Source: an uncultured Caldilinea sp. (GTDB lineage Bacteria > Chloroflexota > Anaerolineae > Caldilineales > Caldilineaceae). Taken from it: DNA of 64,000 bases. The stretch spans positions 2,501-66,500 of the forward strand of contig NZ_CAKZMJ010000085.1 of assembly GCF_937128415.1 (NCBI RefSeq), in the 5' to 3' direction. The notes under the pieces were generated by a model. It had not been told where the DNA came from. It worked only from the letters and a program-made list of their open reading frames with translations, and ran no database searches. Shown here piece after piece: positions 21,132 to 44,071 of this stretch; positions within the stretch are counted from its first letter, which is position 1, and every line of letters begins with the position of its first letter. The translations under genes were made by a program, and so were the position numbers.

Positions 21132-22313
21132 TTAGAAGGCGGTGGTCATCGGCGTCGGTTGAAGGAGCATCGACGTCGCCTCCACCAATCGCGACAGCTC
21201 CTCCGGCGTGTTGTACGCCTGGACGGAAATGCGCATGTAGTGGCCGCCCTGCCAGACGTAGCAAGGGACTTCGATCCGATGTTCTGAATAAAGACGCTCC
21301 TTGAACGCAGCGATGTCGGGCTGAAGCGGAAGCGGGGCGACGCCCATCTGGTGGAAAAGGCGCGGCGCTTGCCGTGGGTAACAGGAAGGGACGCCGGTGA
21401 CCGCTTCGAGCTGCGCCAGCGTTTCCGCCAGCATGGCGTGACAACGCTCGCGCACGGTTCGCCAGTCATGAGAACGTTGGAACTCGATGGCGGCGGGAAC
21501 GCTCAGGTAGGCGGAAATGTCGTCGGTGCCTTGCCACTGCAGCGCACTGATAAAGTCATTGTCCTCGAACATCGTGCGCTCCGGACCATAGCCCCAGCTC
21601 ACCACCAGCGGCTCGATCTGCGTCTGAACCTCCGGTCGCACCCATAGGAAGCCCGCGCCCTTGGGCGCGCACAGCCATTTGTGCAGGTTGCCGGTGTAGA
21701 TGTCGGCGTCGAGCGCGCCGAGGTCGATGTCGATCTGACCAGGCGCGTGCGCGCCGTCGACGACGGTGAGGATGCCCGCCTCGCGGGCGCGGCGACAGAG
21801 CGCCTGCACAGGCAGCGTCAGCGCCGTCGGCGAGGTGATGTGGCTCAGAAAGAGCACACGCGTGCGTGGAGTGACGCCTTGCCAAAGCTCCTCGACGATC
21901 TGCGCCTCCTCGGCGATGGGCAGCGAAATCGGTTGACGGACCAGGCGGGCGCCTCGCTGGGCGCAGACGAACTCCCAGGCGTTGAGGCACGCCCCGTACT
22001 CGTGCGTCGTCGTCAACACTTCATCGCCGGGTTGCAGCGCCAGCGAGCGCGCAACCACGTTGACGCCGAAGGTGGCGTTGTGCACGAAGACCAGGTCCTC
22101 CGCTCGAGCGCCGAGATAGGCAGCCAGCGCCTCGCGCGCCGCGCGGAGAAGGCGACTCGATTCGCGTGCAAAAAAGTGGGTGGGCTGACGTTCAAGGCGT
22201 CGCTGCCACTCCTGATAGACCTCGAACACCGGCAGCGGCGTTGCGCCGAAGGCGCCGTGGTTGAGATAAATTACGTCGGGATCAAGCTGAAACAGAGAAC
22301 GAAGCGCGTTCAC
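21132..22313 (-). CDS. Class V PLP-dependent aminotransferase (isopenicillin N epimerase/cysteine desulfurase-like)
   Basis: A 393-residue fold-type I PLP enzyme. It opens with IYLNHGAFGATPLPV, has the cofactor segments LVFVHNATFGVNVVARS and TTHEYGA, the PLP-binding Asp in VVDGAHAPGQIDID and the Schiff-base Lys in TGNLHKWLCAPKG. This arrangement is that of isopenicillin N epimerase-like proteins in the class V family, which includes cysteine desulfurases, selenocysteine lyases and racemases. No IscS-type active-site Cys loop is evident. GTG 22313 is preferred since AGGAG lies just upstream; TTG 22334 lacks a site. The in vivo substrate is unknown. A Se-related role cannot be claimed. Confidence 0.85.
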   Translation of the reverse strand: MNALRSLFQLDPDVIYLNHGAFGATPLPVFEVYQEWQRRLERQPTHFFARESSRLLRAAREALAAYLGARAEDLVFVHNATFGVNVVARSLALQPGDEVLTTTHEYGACLNAWEFVCAQRGARLVRQPISLPIAEEAQIVEELWQGVTPRTRVLFLSHITSPTALTLPVQALCRRAREAGILTVVDGAHAPGQIDIDLGALDADIYTGNLHKWLCAPKGAGFLWVRPEVQTQIEPLVVSWGYGPERTMFEDNDFISALQWQGTDDISAYLSVPAAIEFQRSHDWRTVRERCHAMLAETLAQLEAVTGVPSCYPRQAPRLFHQMGVAPLPLQPDIAAFKERLYSEHRIEVPCYVWQGGHYMRISVQAYNTPEELSRLVEATSMLLQPTPMTTAF

Positions 22314-22358
22314 AAACTCTCCTGACCGATGCAAAAACGAGAGATGATGATAGGAGCC

Positions 22359-22364
22359 ATTATA
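22359..22364 (-). promoter_or_regulatory. -10 element for the aminotransferase gene
   Basis: Read on the minus strand this is TATAAT, 45 bp upstream of GTG 22313, so initiation would give a leader of about 40 nt. No convincing -35 hexamer lies 17 bp upstream. Confidence 0.4.
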
Positions 22365-22439
22365 TCTTTTGCGAGGGTCGCAGTGAGAAATTGTGCGGAG
22401 CGAAGAAGAGGAATGCCAAATCTAAAGGTCCCCAAAACA

Positions 22440-22507
<68 letters not shown>

Positions 22508-22557
22508 GAACCCTGAACCCATTACCCATCCGCCTTCACTATAGTGTGGGCGGGCGA

Positions 22558-22598
<41 letters not shown>

Positions 22599-22625
22599 CT
22601 TGGCATGGAAAGGAAGCGGAGGCGA

Positions 22626-23399
<774 letters not shown>

Positions 23400-23598
23400 G
23401 AAAGGAGAGCTGCGGCTCGCAACCGCAGGTTCTCGACAGACCTCGAAAATTTGGCTAACAGAGGAAGCGCTGCGGTGCGGGCCCTCACCCCCTGCTCCCT
23501 TTTACGATATCAGCTGCATCTCGCAGCCGCAGTTTCCCGGCATACAGCAAGGCTGCGCCGGAGGCGATGGCCGGTTCACCCCCGGCGTCTTATAGGCT

Positions 23599-25314
23599 TC
23601 ATTGTCCGCGCGCCTGCAAAATGGCGGTTTCCGCTGCGGTCAGGCCCGAAACGGCTGCGCTGATGAGCGCGTCCGCCTCTTGCAGCTGGGCGATGCTGCG
23701 GTTTTGAACGGCGGTGGCAAGCGCGCTGGCCGCCTGCGCGTAGCTGAGCGCCGCCGCCTCCAACTGGCTGTGGATCGCCTGGGCGTCGGCGGGCACGGTG
23801 AGCTCGCCGACGCTGGCGCTGGTGCGGCGCAACAACGTCAGGGCGGCATTCATGCGCGTCGTCCAGTTGGCGTCCTCAAGCAGCGCATTGTTGGCGTTCA
23901 CTTCTCGCAACAGCCCGTCGAGGCTGGTCTGCACCAGGTCGAACTGGCGGATCAGCTCGAGCGCGGCCGTGAGATAGGCGTCGAGCTCCTCATTCCGAGG
24001 CTGAGGCTGCGGCGTTGGCGTGGGCGTGGGCGTGGGCAACAGGCCGCCAAGACCTGACGCCTGCTCCGGCTGCGGCGCAGCGGCCGGCGCCGCCTCGACG
24101 GGCGTTCCATCGATATTGACCACCGGCACGCTTTCCAGCGGAGGCGGATTGGCGACGAGCGCCGCAAAGACCCAGCCGCCATTGTCGAGGCGGAACCACG
24201 TGCCGTCGGCGTTGCGCCCGACGATATTGATCGCCTGGCCGGTGACGGTGCCGCCGATCACGTCGAACTCGGTGCCAGGGCCGGCGCGCAGATTGGCGTC
24301 CACCGTCACCGTGGGCGTCACGACTCCGGTGGGTGCAGCCTGGCCTGTCACGGCCCGCAAAATTTCATCGTTGACGACAGGGACGGCGGCCTCTGGAGCG
24401 GCGACCAGGAAATTGGCGATCCAGGCGCCGTTGCCGAGCAAATACCAGCCGCCATCTTCGCTGACGGCTGCAACCTGAACCTCTTGTCCGGCCGTCGCCT
24501 GCCCGACGATGGCGAAATTGGTGCCGGGGCCGGCGCGCAGATTGGCGTTTTCGATCACGGAAGTGGTGATCAGCGGGACGCCGCTGACGGCGGGCGCAGG
24601 TGCGGCCTCCACGGTTGGCGTCGTGGCTACGGTTGGCGTCACCGCCTCTGTTGCGGTCAACTCTTCGGTCGGCGTCAGTGTAGGCGTCGCCAGCAGTTCC
24701 TCTGGAAGAACCAGTTCGATTTGCGCTGAGCCTGCCTCAAACGGCGCAACGATCACCGAGATGGGCACGGTTTGCGTAAGGAGGTCGGACAATTGCAGCG
24801 CAACCGACGCCGGAACGGTTGTAGTCAACGTCTGGGTGACGACGAAATCCAGATCGATTTCCAGCGTCACGGCGACGCTGCTGACGATCAAAGGCGGGGT
24901 AAGCTCCTCCGTTGCGGTCACTTCTGCAGCGCCGAGGAGATCGCTTGCCAGCTCTGCCGTCGGGGTCAGCGCCGGCGCTGCGCCGAGCTCCGTCGTTGCG
25001 GCTGGAATGCTCTCGGTGAGCGGCGCCGTCGCCTCAAGCCCTGTTTCGGTCGGCGTCAACAGCTCCGTTTCGGCGATGGTCTCCGTGAGCGCCTCCGTCG
25101 CCGTCATCTCGCTGACCGCAAGCAACGAGATCGTCAGCGGGATCGACTGGCGAATCTTGATCCGAAGCGGCTGCTCCAACGGCGCAGGCTCCACCGTTGG
25201 GGTTGGCGTCGCGTTCTGTTGTTGAACCGCCGCCTGCGTCGCCGACATCTGTAGCAAGAAGAGCGTGAGCAGGCTGAAGGCGAACGTGAGCAGGGTGAGG
25301 CTCTTGCGCTGCAT
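23599..25314 (-). CDS. Exported protein with Thr/Glu-rich repeats and two SH3b domains
   Basis: A 571-residue secreted protein. Residues 1-28 form a signal peptide (LTLLTFAFSLLTLFLLQM, cleavage near TQA). Residues ~30-245 are low-complexity Thr/Glu/Pro/Ala with repeated TPTxE and TATEx motifs and a possible beta domain. Two SH3b domains follow (NANLRAGPGTNFAIVG and DANLRAGPGTEFDVIG), then a Pro/Gln/Thr linker and a C-terminal helical domain (~residues 445-571) rich in Ala and Leu. It probably bridges cell wall and surface polymers; no enzymatic motif is visible. It resembles the proteins at 4146 and 54178 in design. Upstream on the minus strand, 25359-25364 reads TATAAT, a likely -10. Confidence 0.78.
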   Translation of the reverse strand: MQRKSLTLLTFAFSLLTLFLLQMSATQAAVQQQNATPTPTVEPAPLEQPLRIKIRQSIPLTISLLAVSEMTATEALTETIAETELLTPTETGLEATAPLTESIPAATTELGAAPALTPTAELASDLLGAAEVTATEELTPPLIVSSVAVTLEIDLDFVVTQTLTTTVPASVALQLSDLLTQTVPISVIVAPFEAGSAQIELVLPEELLATPTLTPTEELTATEAVTPTVATTPTVEAAPAPAVSGVPLITTSVIENANLRAGPGTNFAIVGQATAGQEVQVAAVSEDGGWYLLGNGAWIANFLVAAPEAAVPVVNDEILRAVTGQAAPTGVVTPTVTVDANLRAGPGTEFDVIGGTVTGQAINIVGRNADGTWFRLDNGGWVFAALVANPPPLESVPVVNIDGTPVEAAPAAAPQPEQASGLGGLLPTPTPTPTPQPQPRNEELDAYLTAALELIRQFDLVQTSLDGLLREVNANNALLEDANWTTRMNAALTLLRRTSASVGELTVPADAQAIHSQLEAAALSYAQAASALATAVQNRSIAQLQEADALISAAVSGLTAAETAILQARGQ

Positions 25315-25358
25315 GGTCGTCCTCCCTGTTTCGTGAGGAAAGGGTCGATTGTTTCTCG

Positions 25359-25364
25359 ATTATA
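25359..25364 (-). promoter_or_regulatory. -10 element for the SH3b gene at 23599-25314
   Basis: Minus-strand GGCTATAAT, an extended-looking -10, 45 bp upstream of the start codon. The -35 is not clear. Confidence 0.4.
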
Positions 25365-25512
25365 GCCTATATGTGAATCCTTCTTTTGGCAAGTTGTGCG
25401 CAAATCAAGTTTGTTGCGCTCCTTTGGATTGTGTCAGCTTGGGATAACCTCTGGTAGAATGCACGGCTGTGCATTATTGTTAAAAACGCATGGTGAATGG
25501 AAACAGTTTCAG

Positions 25513-27192
<1,680 letters not shown>

Positions 27193-27196
27193 ATGT

Positions 27197-27225
27197 GCTG
27201 GCGAGGGAGTCACCCCCTCGCCAGC
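27197..27225 (+). terminator. GC-rich hairpin after ettA
   Basis: GCTGGCGAGGG at 27197-27207 pairs perfectly with 27215-27225 around a 7-nt loop, 4 bp after the ettA stop. No T-run follows, so termination may be Rho-assisted or the hairpin may protect the 3' end. Confidence 0.6.
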
Positions 27226-27273
27226 ATGCCCTAACTCATCAATCCGCCCCTTCCATGCTACAATCATGGCATT

Positions 27274-31175
<3,902 letters not shown>

Positions 31176-31230
31176 ACCCTGAAGAGGTTGCGCTCCGGCA
31201 AGAAGCAAGGCGGGGGAACAAGCGCTCGGT

Positions 31231-32154
<924 letters not shown>

Positions 32155-32159
32155 GGGTT

Positions 32160-32534
<375 letters not shown>

Positions 32535-32569
32535 GCGCTTCCCTCCAGACCATGGTAAACATCGTCTCA

Positions 32570-34177
<1,608 letters not shown>

Positions 34178-34636
34178 AATTGCTTCACTCCTTCGCCAGA
34201 GAATGACAACCTGAGAACAACGCGCAGAGAAGCCCGCCAAAGGCGGTGGGGCCGGACGTCGGTATCAACGCACCCTTACTCAAAGCAATTGATAGTTGCA
34301 AAGCGGTTGCAAAACCCTGGGCCGGTCGTGAATGCATGATCTTACACATGGGTGTTCGGAGAGTTCAGCGTCCGACTCCCCCAGTGTAGCCCCTTTTTCA
34401 ATCGAAAGGGCTAGGCATCCGGAGAGAATCCACTTTGTCTGAGGTTTAGTTGTTCCCCTGGTCAACTGACCAGGGTTGGAGAAAGGCTTCAGCGCACTCG
34501 ATTGCACCGACTCCTGAAATGCGCAATCCCCCTCCAGGAAGCTCGACGCTCCCTGGAAATGTAAAATGGCTGCGCAACTTCGATGTTCATGGTAGACTAC
34601 AGATAAACCCTTGAACGGATTCATCTCTTCAAGCGT
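34178..34636. other. 459-bp intergenic region with several hairpins
   Basis: No credible gene. Three inverted repeats are visible: TAGCCC(C)TTT/AAAGGGCTA at 34387-34413, CCCTGGT/ACCAGGG at 34456-34475, and TCCAGG...CCTGGA at 34533-34557. It separates divergent pckA and the glycosyltransferase operon, so it should hold both promoters. I could not pick a convincing hexamer pair for either. Confidence 0.5.
34533..34557. repeat. Palindrome resembling the one at 21091-21116
   Basis: TCCAGG, a mismatch, AGC, a 5-nt loop, GCT, a mismatch and CCTGGA make a hairpin. Its primary sequence follows the same TCCAGGA-RGC-CGCT-CCTGGA pattern as the core of the 21083-21124 hairpin, suggesting copies of a small dispersed palindrome. 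Confidence 0.5.
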
Positions 34637-35760
<1,124 letters not shown>

Positions 35761-35764
<4 letters not shown>

Positions 35765-36885
35765 AGTATCTTCTTGACGTGCGCACCGCCGCTCCCCATT
35801 TCCCCGGCATTGGACGCTACGTCGCCAATCTCGTCTCGGCGCTCGTGGAGCATTTACGTGCGGATGAACGGCTCATGTTGTTGGGCTATCCTGCGCAAGA
35901 GGAGCAATTCGCGGCTTGCTTGCGCGCCGGCGTCGAGATGCTGGCGTGCGACGTCTCTCCCTTTGCGCTGCAACAGCAATGGAAAGTTCCTCCGTTGCTC
36001 CACAAGCAAAGGAAAAATGCAAAGGCGTCGCTCTATCACAGCCCCTATTATCTGATGCCCTACCGTCCGGGGCTTCCGACTGTGTTGACCTTTTACGACC
36101 TGATCCCGCTGCGTTTCCCCTCTTACGTTTCGCGCCGCGCCCGGCTGTTGTTTCGTTTTGCTATGCACATGGCGCTGCGCGCTGCGCGCCACGTGATCGC
36201 CATCTCGGAGGCTTCGCGGCGCGATCTGCTGGCGACCTTCGCCGCGCCGGCGGAGCGCGTCACGGCTGTGCCGTTGGCGGCGGACGCCCGCTTCCGCCCT
36301 CAGCCCAGGCAAGTTATCGAACGCCTGCGCGCGCGCTACGCGTTGCCGCAGGCGTTCCTGCTCTATGTGGGCAGCAACAAGCCGCACAAGAACCTCGTCA
36401 CCCTGGTGAGCGCCTATGCGGCGTTGAAGGCTTCGGCGCCGCCTTTGCTGGTGGCAGGCCCGTGGGACCCCCGCTATCCGGAGGCCATGCAAAGAGCGCA
36501 GGCTCTGGGATTGGGAGAACGCATCCGCTTCCTGGGTCTCGTCGAGGACGTTGATCTGCCCGCCCTGTACAGCGCAGCGTTGGCGTTTATCTTTCCGAGC
36601 CGCTATGAAGGGTTCGGCCTGCCGACGCTGGAGGCGATGGCCTGTGGAACGCCGGTGGCGTGCAGCAACGTTTCCAGCCTGCCGGAGGTGGTCGGCGAGG
36701 CTGCGCTGCTGTTCGATCCGACCGATCTCGGGGCGCTGACGGAGGCGATGCAGCGCCTGGTGGAGGATAGGGCGCTGCGTCAAGCGCTGAGCGAACAAGG
36801 TCTGCGCCGCGCGGCGACCTTTTCCTGGGAGCGCAACGCCGCTGCTACGCTCGACATTTATCGACGAACGGCTGAGAAGACGTAG
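35761..36885 (+). CDS. GT4 glycosyltransferase (mannosyltransferase-like)
   Basis: A 374-residue GT-B enzyme of family GT4. It begins KYLLDVRTAAPHFPGIGRYVANLV, as in WbdA/MtfB-type mannosyltransferases, and includes SLYHSPYYLMPYR, HVIAISEASRRDL, FLLYVGSNKPHKNL and the donor motif FIFPSRYEGFGLPTLEAMACGTPVACS with its two glutamates. Sugar identity is inferred only from family resemblance. Translation is coupled to the upstream GT4 gene by a 4-bp overlap. The next gene, a GT87 membrane protein, follows closely. Confidence 0.9.
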
Positions 36886-36912
36886 ATCTCTTTGACGAGG
36901 GCGACTCCGTCG

Positions 36913-38196
36913 ATGCGACGCATCCCTTTCTGGAATTTCCTTTTCTGGTCGGCGTTTGGAATTCACGCAGCGACCTTTGCGCTGCGACTGGAGGTCTTCT
37001 GGCCCACGCCTGCTCTGTTCGATTTCTCCTCATTCTACATGGGAGGGTGGGCGGCTCGGCTTGGCCTTTCCCCCTATCGTTGGCCGGAGGCAACGTTGTT
37101 GACGCTGGCCGAGCGCACGCAGACCCCGACGCCGATCCCGTTGCTCAACAGTTTCCCTTTGTGGGCGTGGCTGATGCAGCCGTTCTCCTGGCTGAGTTTT
37201 CCGGCGGCGGCGTGGCTGTGGTTGGCGCTCCAGCTGTTGATGCTCGTCTGGTGTGCGAGAACGCTGGCGGGGCTTGCCGGCGTCGAAACGCGCCGGGGGC
37301 GGGCGCTGGTCTTTGTTCTGCTGATGACCTTCGGGCCGACGGCGTTGACTTTGGCCCTGGGGCAGAGCGCCATCATTGCGTTGACGGCTGCGCTCCTGTT
37401 GGCGGACCCGCTTTGCGCCGTTCGCCCTTTGCGCCGGGGCGCAGCGCTGGCGGCGTGGCTGGCCGCGTTGGCGACGAAACTCTTTCCTCTCTTCTGGCCT
37501 TTCGCCTTCTTGCTGCAACGTCGGTTTGCTCTGGCGATGGCGACGATGGTCGCCCTGCTTTTATTTGCGGCGGCTCATATGCTGCTCACGCCGACGCTGA
37601 TGGCCGACTACTTCCTCGCGTTCCTGCCAGGGCGCGCCGGCGAGTTCGCTGCGCTCGCCGGCCGCGACGATCAATCGCTGCCGGCGACGCTTCAGCGTCT
37701 GTTTGCAGGGGAGGCGCCTTGGGTTGCATCGGCGCTGACGGCTGCGGCGCTGGTCGGAATCGGCCTGTTCGTTGTGCGGCTCATCCTCCGCGGCGCGCGG
37801 ATGCAGGAGCACACTGCGCCCTTCTGGGCGTGGGTGCTCTTCTGTTTGCTGCCTTTCCCCCACACCGAACGATATAACCATGTCCTGTTCGCGCCGGCGA
37901 TGGCGTGGCTCTGGGGGCGGAGTGAGCGCAGCCGACGCTTTGCGGTTCTTGGCTATGCGCTGGCTGCGGTGGCCCGGCTCACCCGACTCTGGGAGCAACT
38001 GCCTCCGCCCCTCTTCGCCATCCTCTCGACCGCCGGCGTCGTTGCAGTGCTTGTGTTGATCGTGGGAATTGCGGAAGCGATGAAATCCACAAATTCGTTG
38101 CGCGTGCCAACGGCCGTCGTTCGCCCACAGCCTGACCCGTTTCCCTCTGAATCCGTTGTCGCCTCCCCCGATGACCCTCGTCCGCCCACAGCCTAA
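36913..38196 (+). CDS. GT87-family (DUF2029) membrane glycosyltransferase
   Basis: A polytopic membrane protein of 427 residues with about ten hydrophobic helices, matching DUF2029/GT87 polyprenyl-phosphate-mannose-dependent alpha-mannosyltransferases. After the first helix comes FDFSSFYMGGWAARLGLSPY, the periplasmic loop with the catalytic-type Asp, and later ALGQSAIIALTAALLLADPL and LPFPHTERYNHVLFAPA. It would extend the glycan on the outer side of the membrane. ATG 36913 is chosen; TTG 36892 would add seven residues and neither has a strong ribosome site. The last ~40 residues are Pro-rich and encoded by a locally duplicated stretch. Confidence 0.82.
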   Translation: MRRIPFWNFLFWSAFGIHAATFALRLEVFWPTPALFDFSSFYMGGWAARLGLSPYRWPEATLLTLAERTQTPTPIPLLNSFPLWAWLMQPFSWLSFPAAAWLWLALQLLMLVWCARTLAGLAGVETRRGRALVFVLLMTFGPTALTLALGQSAIIALTAALLLADPLCAVRPLRRGAALAAWLAALATKLFPLFWPFAFLLQRRFALAMATMVALLLFAAAHMLLTPTLMADYFLAFLPGRAGEFAALAGRDDQSLPATLQRLFAGEAPWVASALTAAALVGIGLFVVRLILRGARMQEHTAPFWAWVLFCLLPFPHTERYNHVLFAPAMAWLWGRSERSRRFAVLGYALAAVARLTRLWEQLPPPLFAILSTAGVVAVLVLIVGIAEAMKSTNSLRVPTAVVRPQPDPFPSESVVASPDDPRPPTA

Positions 38197-38240
38197 TTCG
38201 TGACAATCTAATTCGTTTCCGTCTGAATCCATTGTGAAGT
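38128..38240 (+). repeat. Imperfect tandem duplication at the GT87 3' end
   Basis: The segment CGCCCACAGCCT...TTTCC-TCTGAATCC-TTGT occurs at about 38134-38161 and again at about 38182-38235 with an insertion of roughly 15 bp and a few changes. The first copy encodes the protein tail; the second carries the stop and upstream promoter DNA of the next gene. Confidence 0.55.
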
Positions 38241-38242
38241 TC

Positions 38243-38271
38243 TTGACCCGTTGCACCGCCTACGTTAACAT
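38243..38271 (+). promoter_or_regulatory. Promoter before the O-antigen ligase/TPR gene
   Basis: TTGACC at 38243-38248 and TAACAT at 38266-38271 are exactly 17 bp apart. A start site near 38278 gives a ~57-nt leader to ATG 38335, so the downstream genes can be expressed separately from the GT genes. Confidence 0.6.
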
Positions 38272-38334
38272 TGGCCTGATGCAGGCATTATGTGCGCTAT
38301 GCAGAGGACGTTCAACTTTGATGGTGAAGCTTTG

Positions 38335-41967
<3,633 letters not shown>

Positions 41968-41975
41968 GGCCCCCT

Positions 41976-43001
<1,026 letters not shown>

Positions 43002-43036
43002 ATGGTGGAATCCCACCCATTCTCAAGGAGAAAATC

Positions 43037-43321
43037 ATGCCCAAAGACCCCTATATTGAACTGATTGAGCAGCAGTGGCCCTCGATCGCCGAAACGTACA
43101 ACCGCTTCGCCGAACAGCGGCCGATCATGTTGATCGACGTGCAGAAGGCCGAAATCTACGCCTATCCGTTTGAAGAATTCCTCATGGTGCTCGAACCTGT
43201 TTCGCGGCGCCAGGTCGAAGACCAGTATCGCCGCGCGCTGGCAAACCGACAGATGGTGCTCTTCGTGCGCGACGTGGACAACAACGTCTTTCAATCCTAC
43301 ACGCTGGCGCTTGAGGACTGA
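43037..43321 (+). CDS. Small hypothetical protein
   Basis: A soluble 94-residue protein with a clear AAGGAG site before ATG 43037. No signal peptide, membrane segment or cysteine is present. It reads as alpha/beta: an N-terminal helix (IELIEQQWPSIAETYNRFAEQ), strands (IMLIDVQKAEIYAYPF), another helix (SRRQVEDQYRRALANRQ) and two strands (MVLFVRDVDNNVFQSYTLAL). I do not recognise a family. It sits between the WecA-like gene (35 bp) and rnhA (40 bp) on the same strand. Confidence 0.75.
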   Translation: MPKDPYIELIEQQWPSIAETYNRFAEQRPIMLIDVQKAEIYAYPFEEFLMVLEPVSRRQVEDQYRRALANRQMVLFVRDVDNNVFQSYTLALED

Positions 43322-43361
43322 ACGCGTCGCTCAGGCGGCAGAGAGCGTTTTGACAAAAAAG

Positions 43362-44045
43362 ATGACGCAACGCAAGCAAGTCACCATCTACACCGACGGC
43401 GCCGCCGAGCCGAATCCGGGGCCCGGCGGCTACGGCGTGGTGTTGGTTTACGGCCCCCATCGCAAGCAAATCTCCGGCGGCTTTGCGCGCACCACCAACA
43501 ACCGCATGGAGCTGATGGCGGCCATCAAAGGACTGGAGCTGCTTAAGGAGCCGTGCGACGTTACATTGGTCAGCGACTCCAAATACCTGGTCGACGCCAT
43601 GACGAAGGGCTGGGCAAGACGATGGCGCCAGCAGGGGTGGAAGCGCTCGAACAAGGAGCCGGTCGTCAACCCTGACCTGTGGGAGCGGCTGCTTGCGCTG
43701 TGCGACAAACACCACGTCACCTTTGCGTGGGTCAAAGGCCACGCCGACCATCCGGAAAATGAGCTGTGCGATCGCCTGGCCGTGGAGGCGCTGCAACAGC
43801 CCAATCTGCCGCCCGACGAAGGATACGTGGAGGCGATGGCGCCGGCCGCTCAGAACGACTCTCCCAAAACGGGCCTTTTCTGCCGGGCCTGCGGGGCGGA
43901 GCTGGAACGACGCCCGACCAAAAGCAAGCCGAAGCCCGGACAGCGCTACTTCTATGCATATCATCATTCCTGTCCGGGCTGTGGACGCATCTATCTGGTG
44001 GAGGAGGCCAAACGGCCCATTTCAGAGGCTTTCCGTCAAGAGTAA
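43362..44045 (+). CDS. rnhA: Ribonuclease HI with C-terminal zinc-ribbon extension
   Basis: A 227-residue protein. Residues ~1-150 are RNase HI, which cleaves the RNA strand of RNA-DNA hybrids. The catalytic carboxylates are visible: IYTDGAAEPNPGPGG (Asp), TNNRMELMAAIKGLE (Glu), TLVSDSKYLVDAM (Asp) and HPENELCDRLAVEAL (Asp). The basic handle helix (GWARRWRQQGWKRSNKEPV) is also present. Standard enzymes stop near 155 residues; here ~75 more carry FCRACG and SCPGCG, a plausible four-Cys zinc ribbon. ATG 43362 is used; TTG 43350 would add four residues. It is convergent with the DUF5671-type gene. Confidence 0.9.
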   Translation: MTQRKQVTIYTDGAAEPNPGPGGYGVVLVYGPHRKQISGGFARTTNNRMELMAAIKGLELLKEPCDVTLVSDSKYLVDAMTKGWARRWRQQGWKRSNKEPVVNPDLWERLLALCDKHHVTFAWVKGHADHPENELCDRLAVEALQQPNLPPDEGYVEAMAPAAQNDSPKTGLFCRACGAELERRPTKSKPKPGQRYFYAYHHSCPGCGRIYLVEEAKRPISEAFRQE

Positions 44046-44071
44046 CGATCAACTGCGCCGACCGCAGACGT

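Noticed and set aside
21132..22313. Calling the class V aminotransferase a selenocysteine lyase because of the sel locus
   Set aside because: It is 8 kb from selD on the other strand, and the sequence fits the isopenicillin N epimerase-like group without a diagnostic catalytic Cys loop.
24600..25230. Repetitive Thr/Ala/Val-rich stretch considered as a CRISPR or DNA repeat array
   Set aside because: Repeats are irregular and in-frame, encoding a low-complexity protein tether; no constant repeat-spacer pattern exists anywhere in the window.
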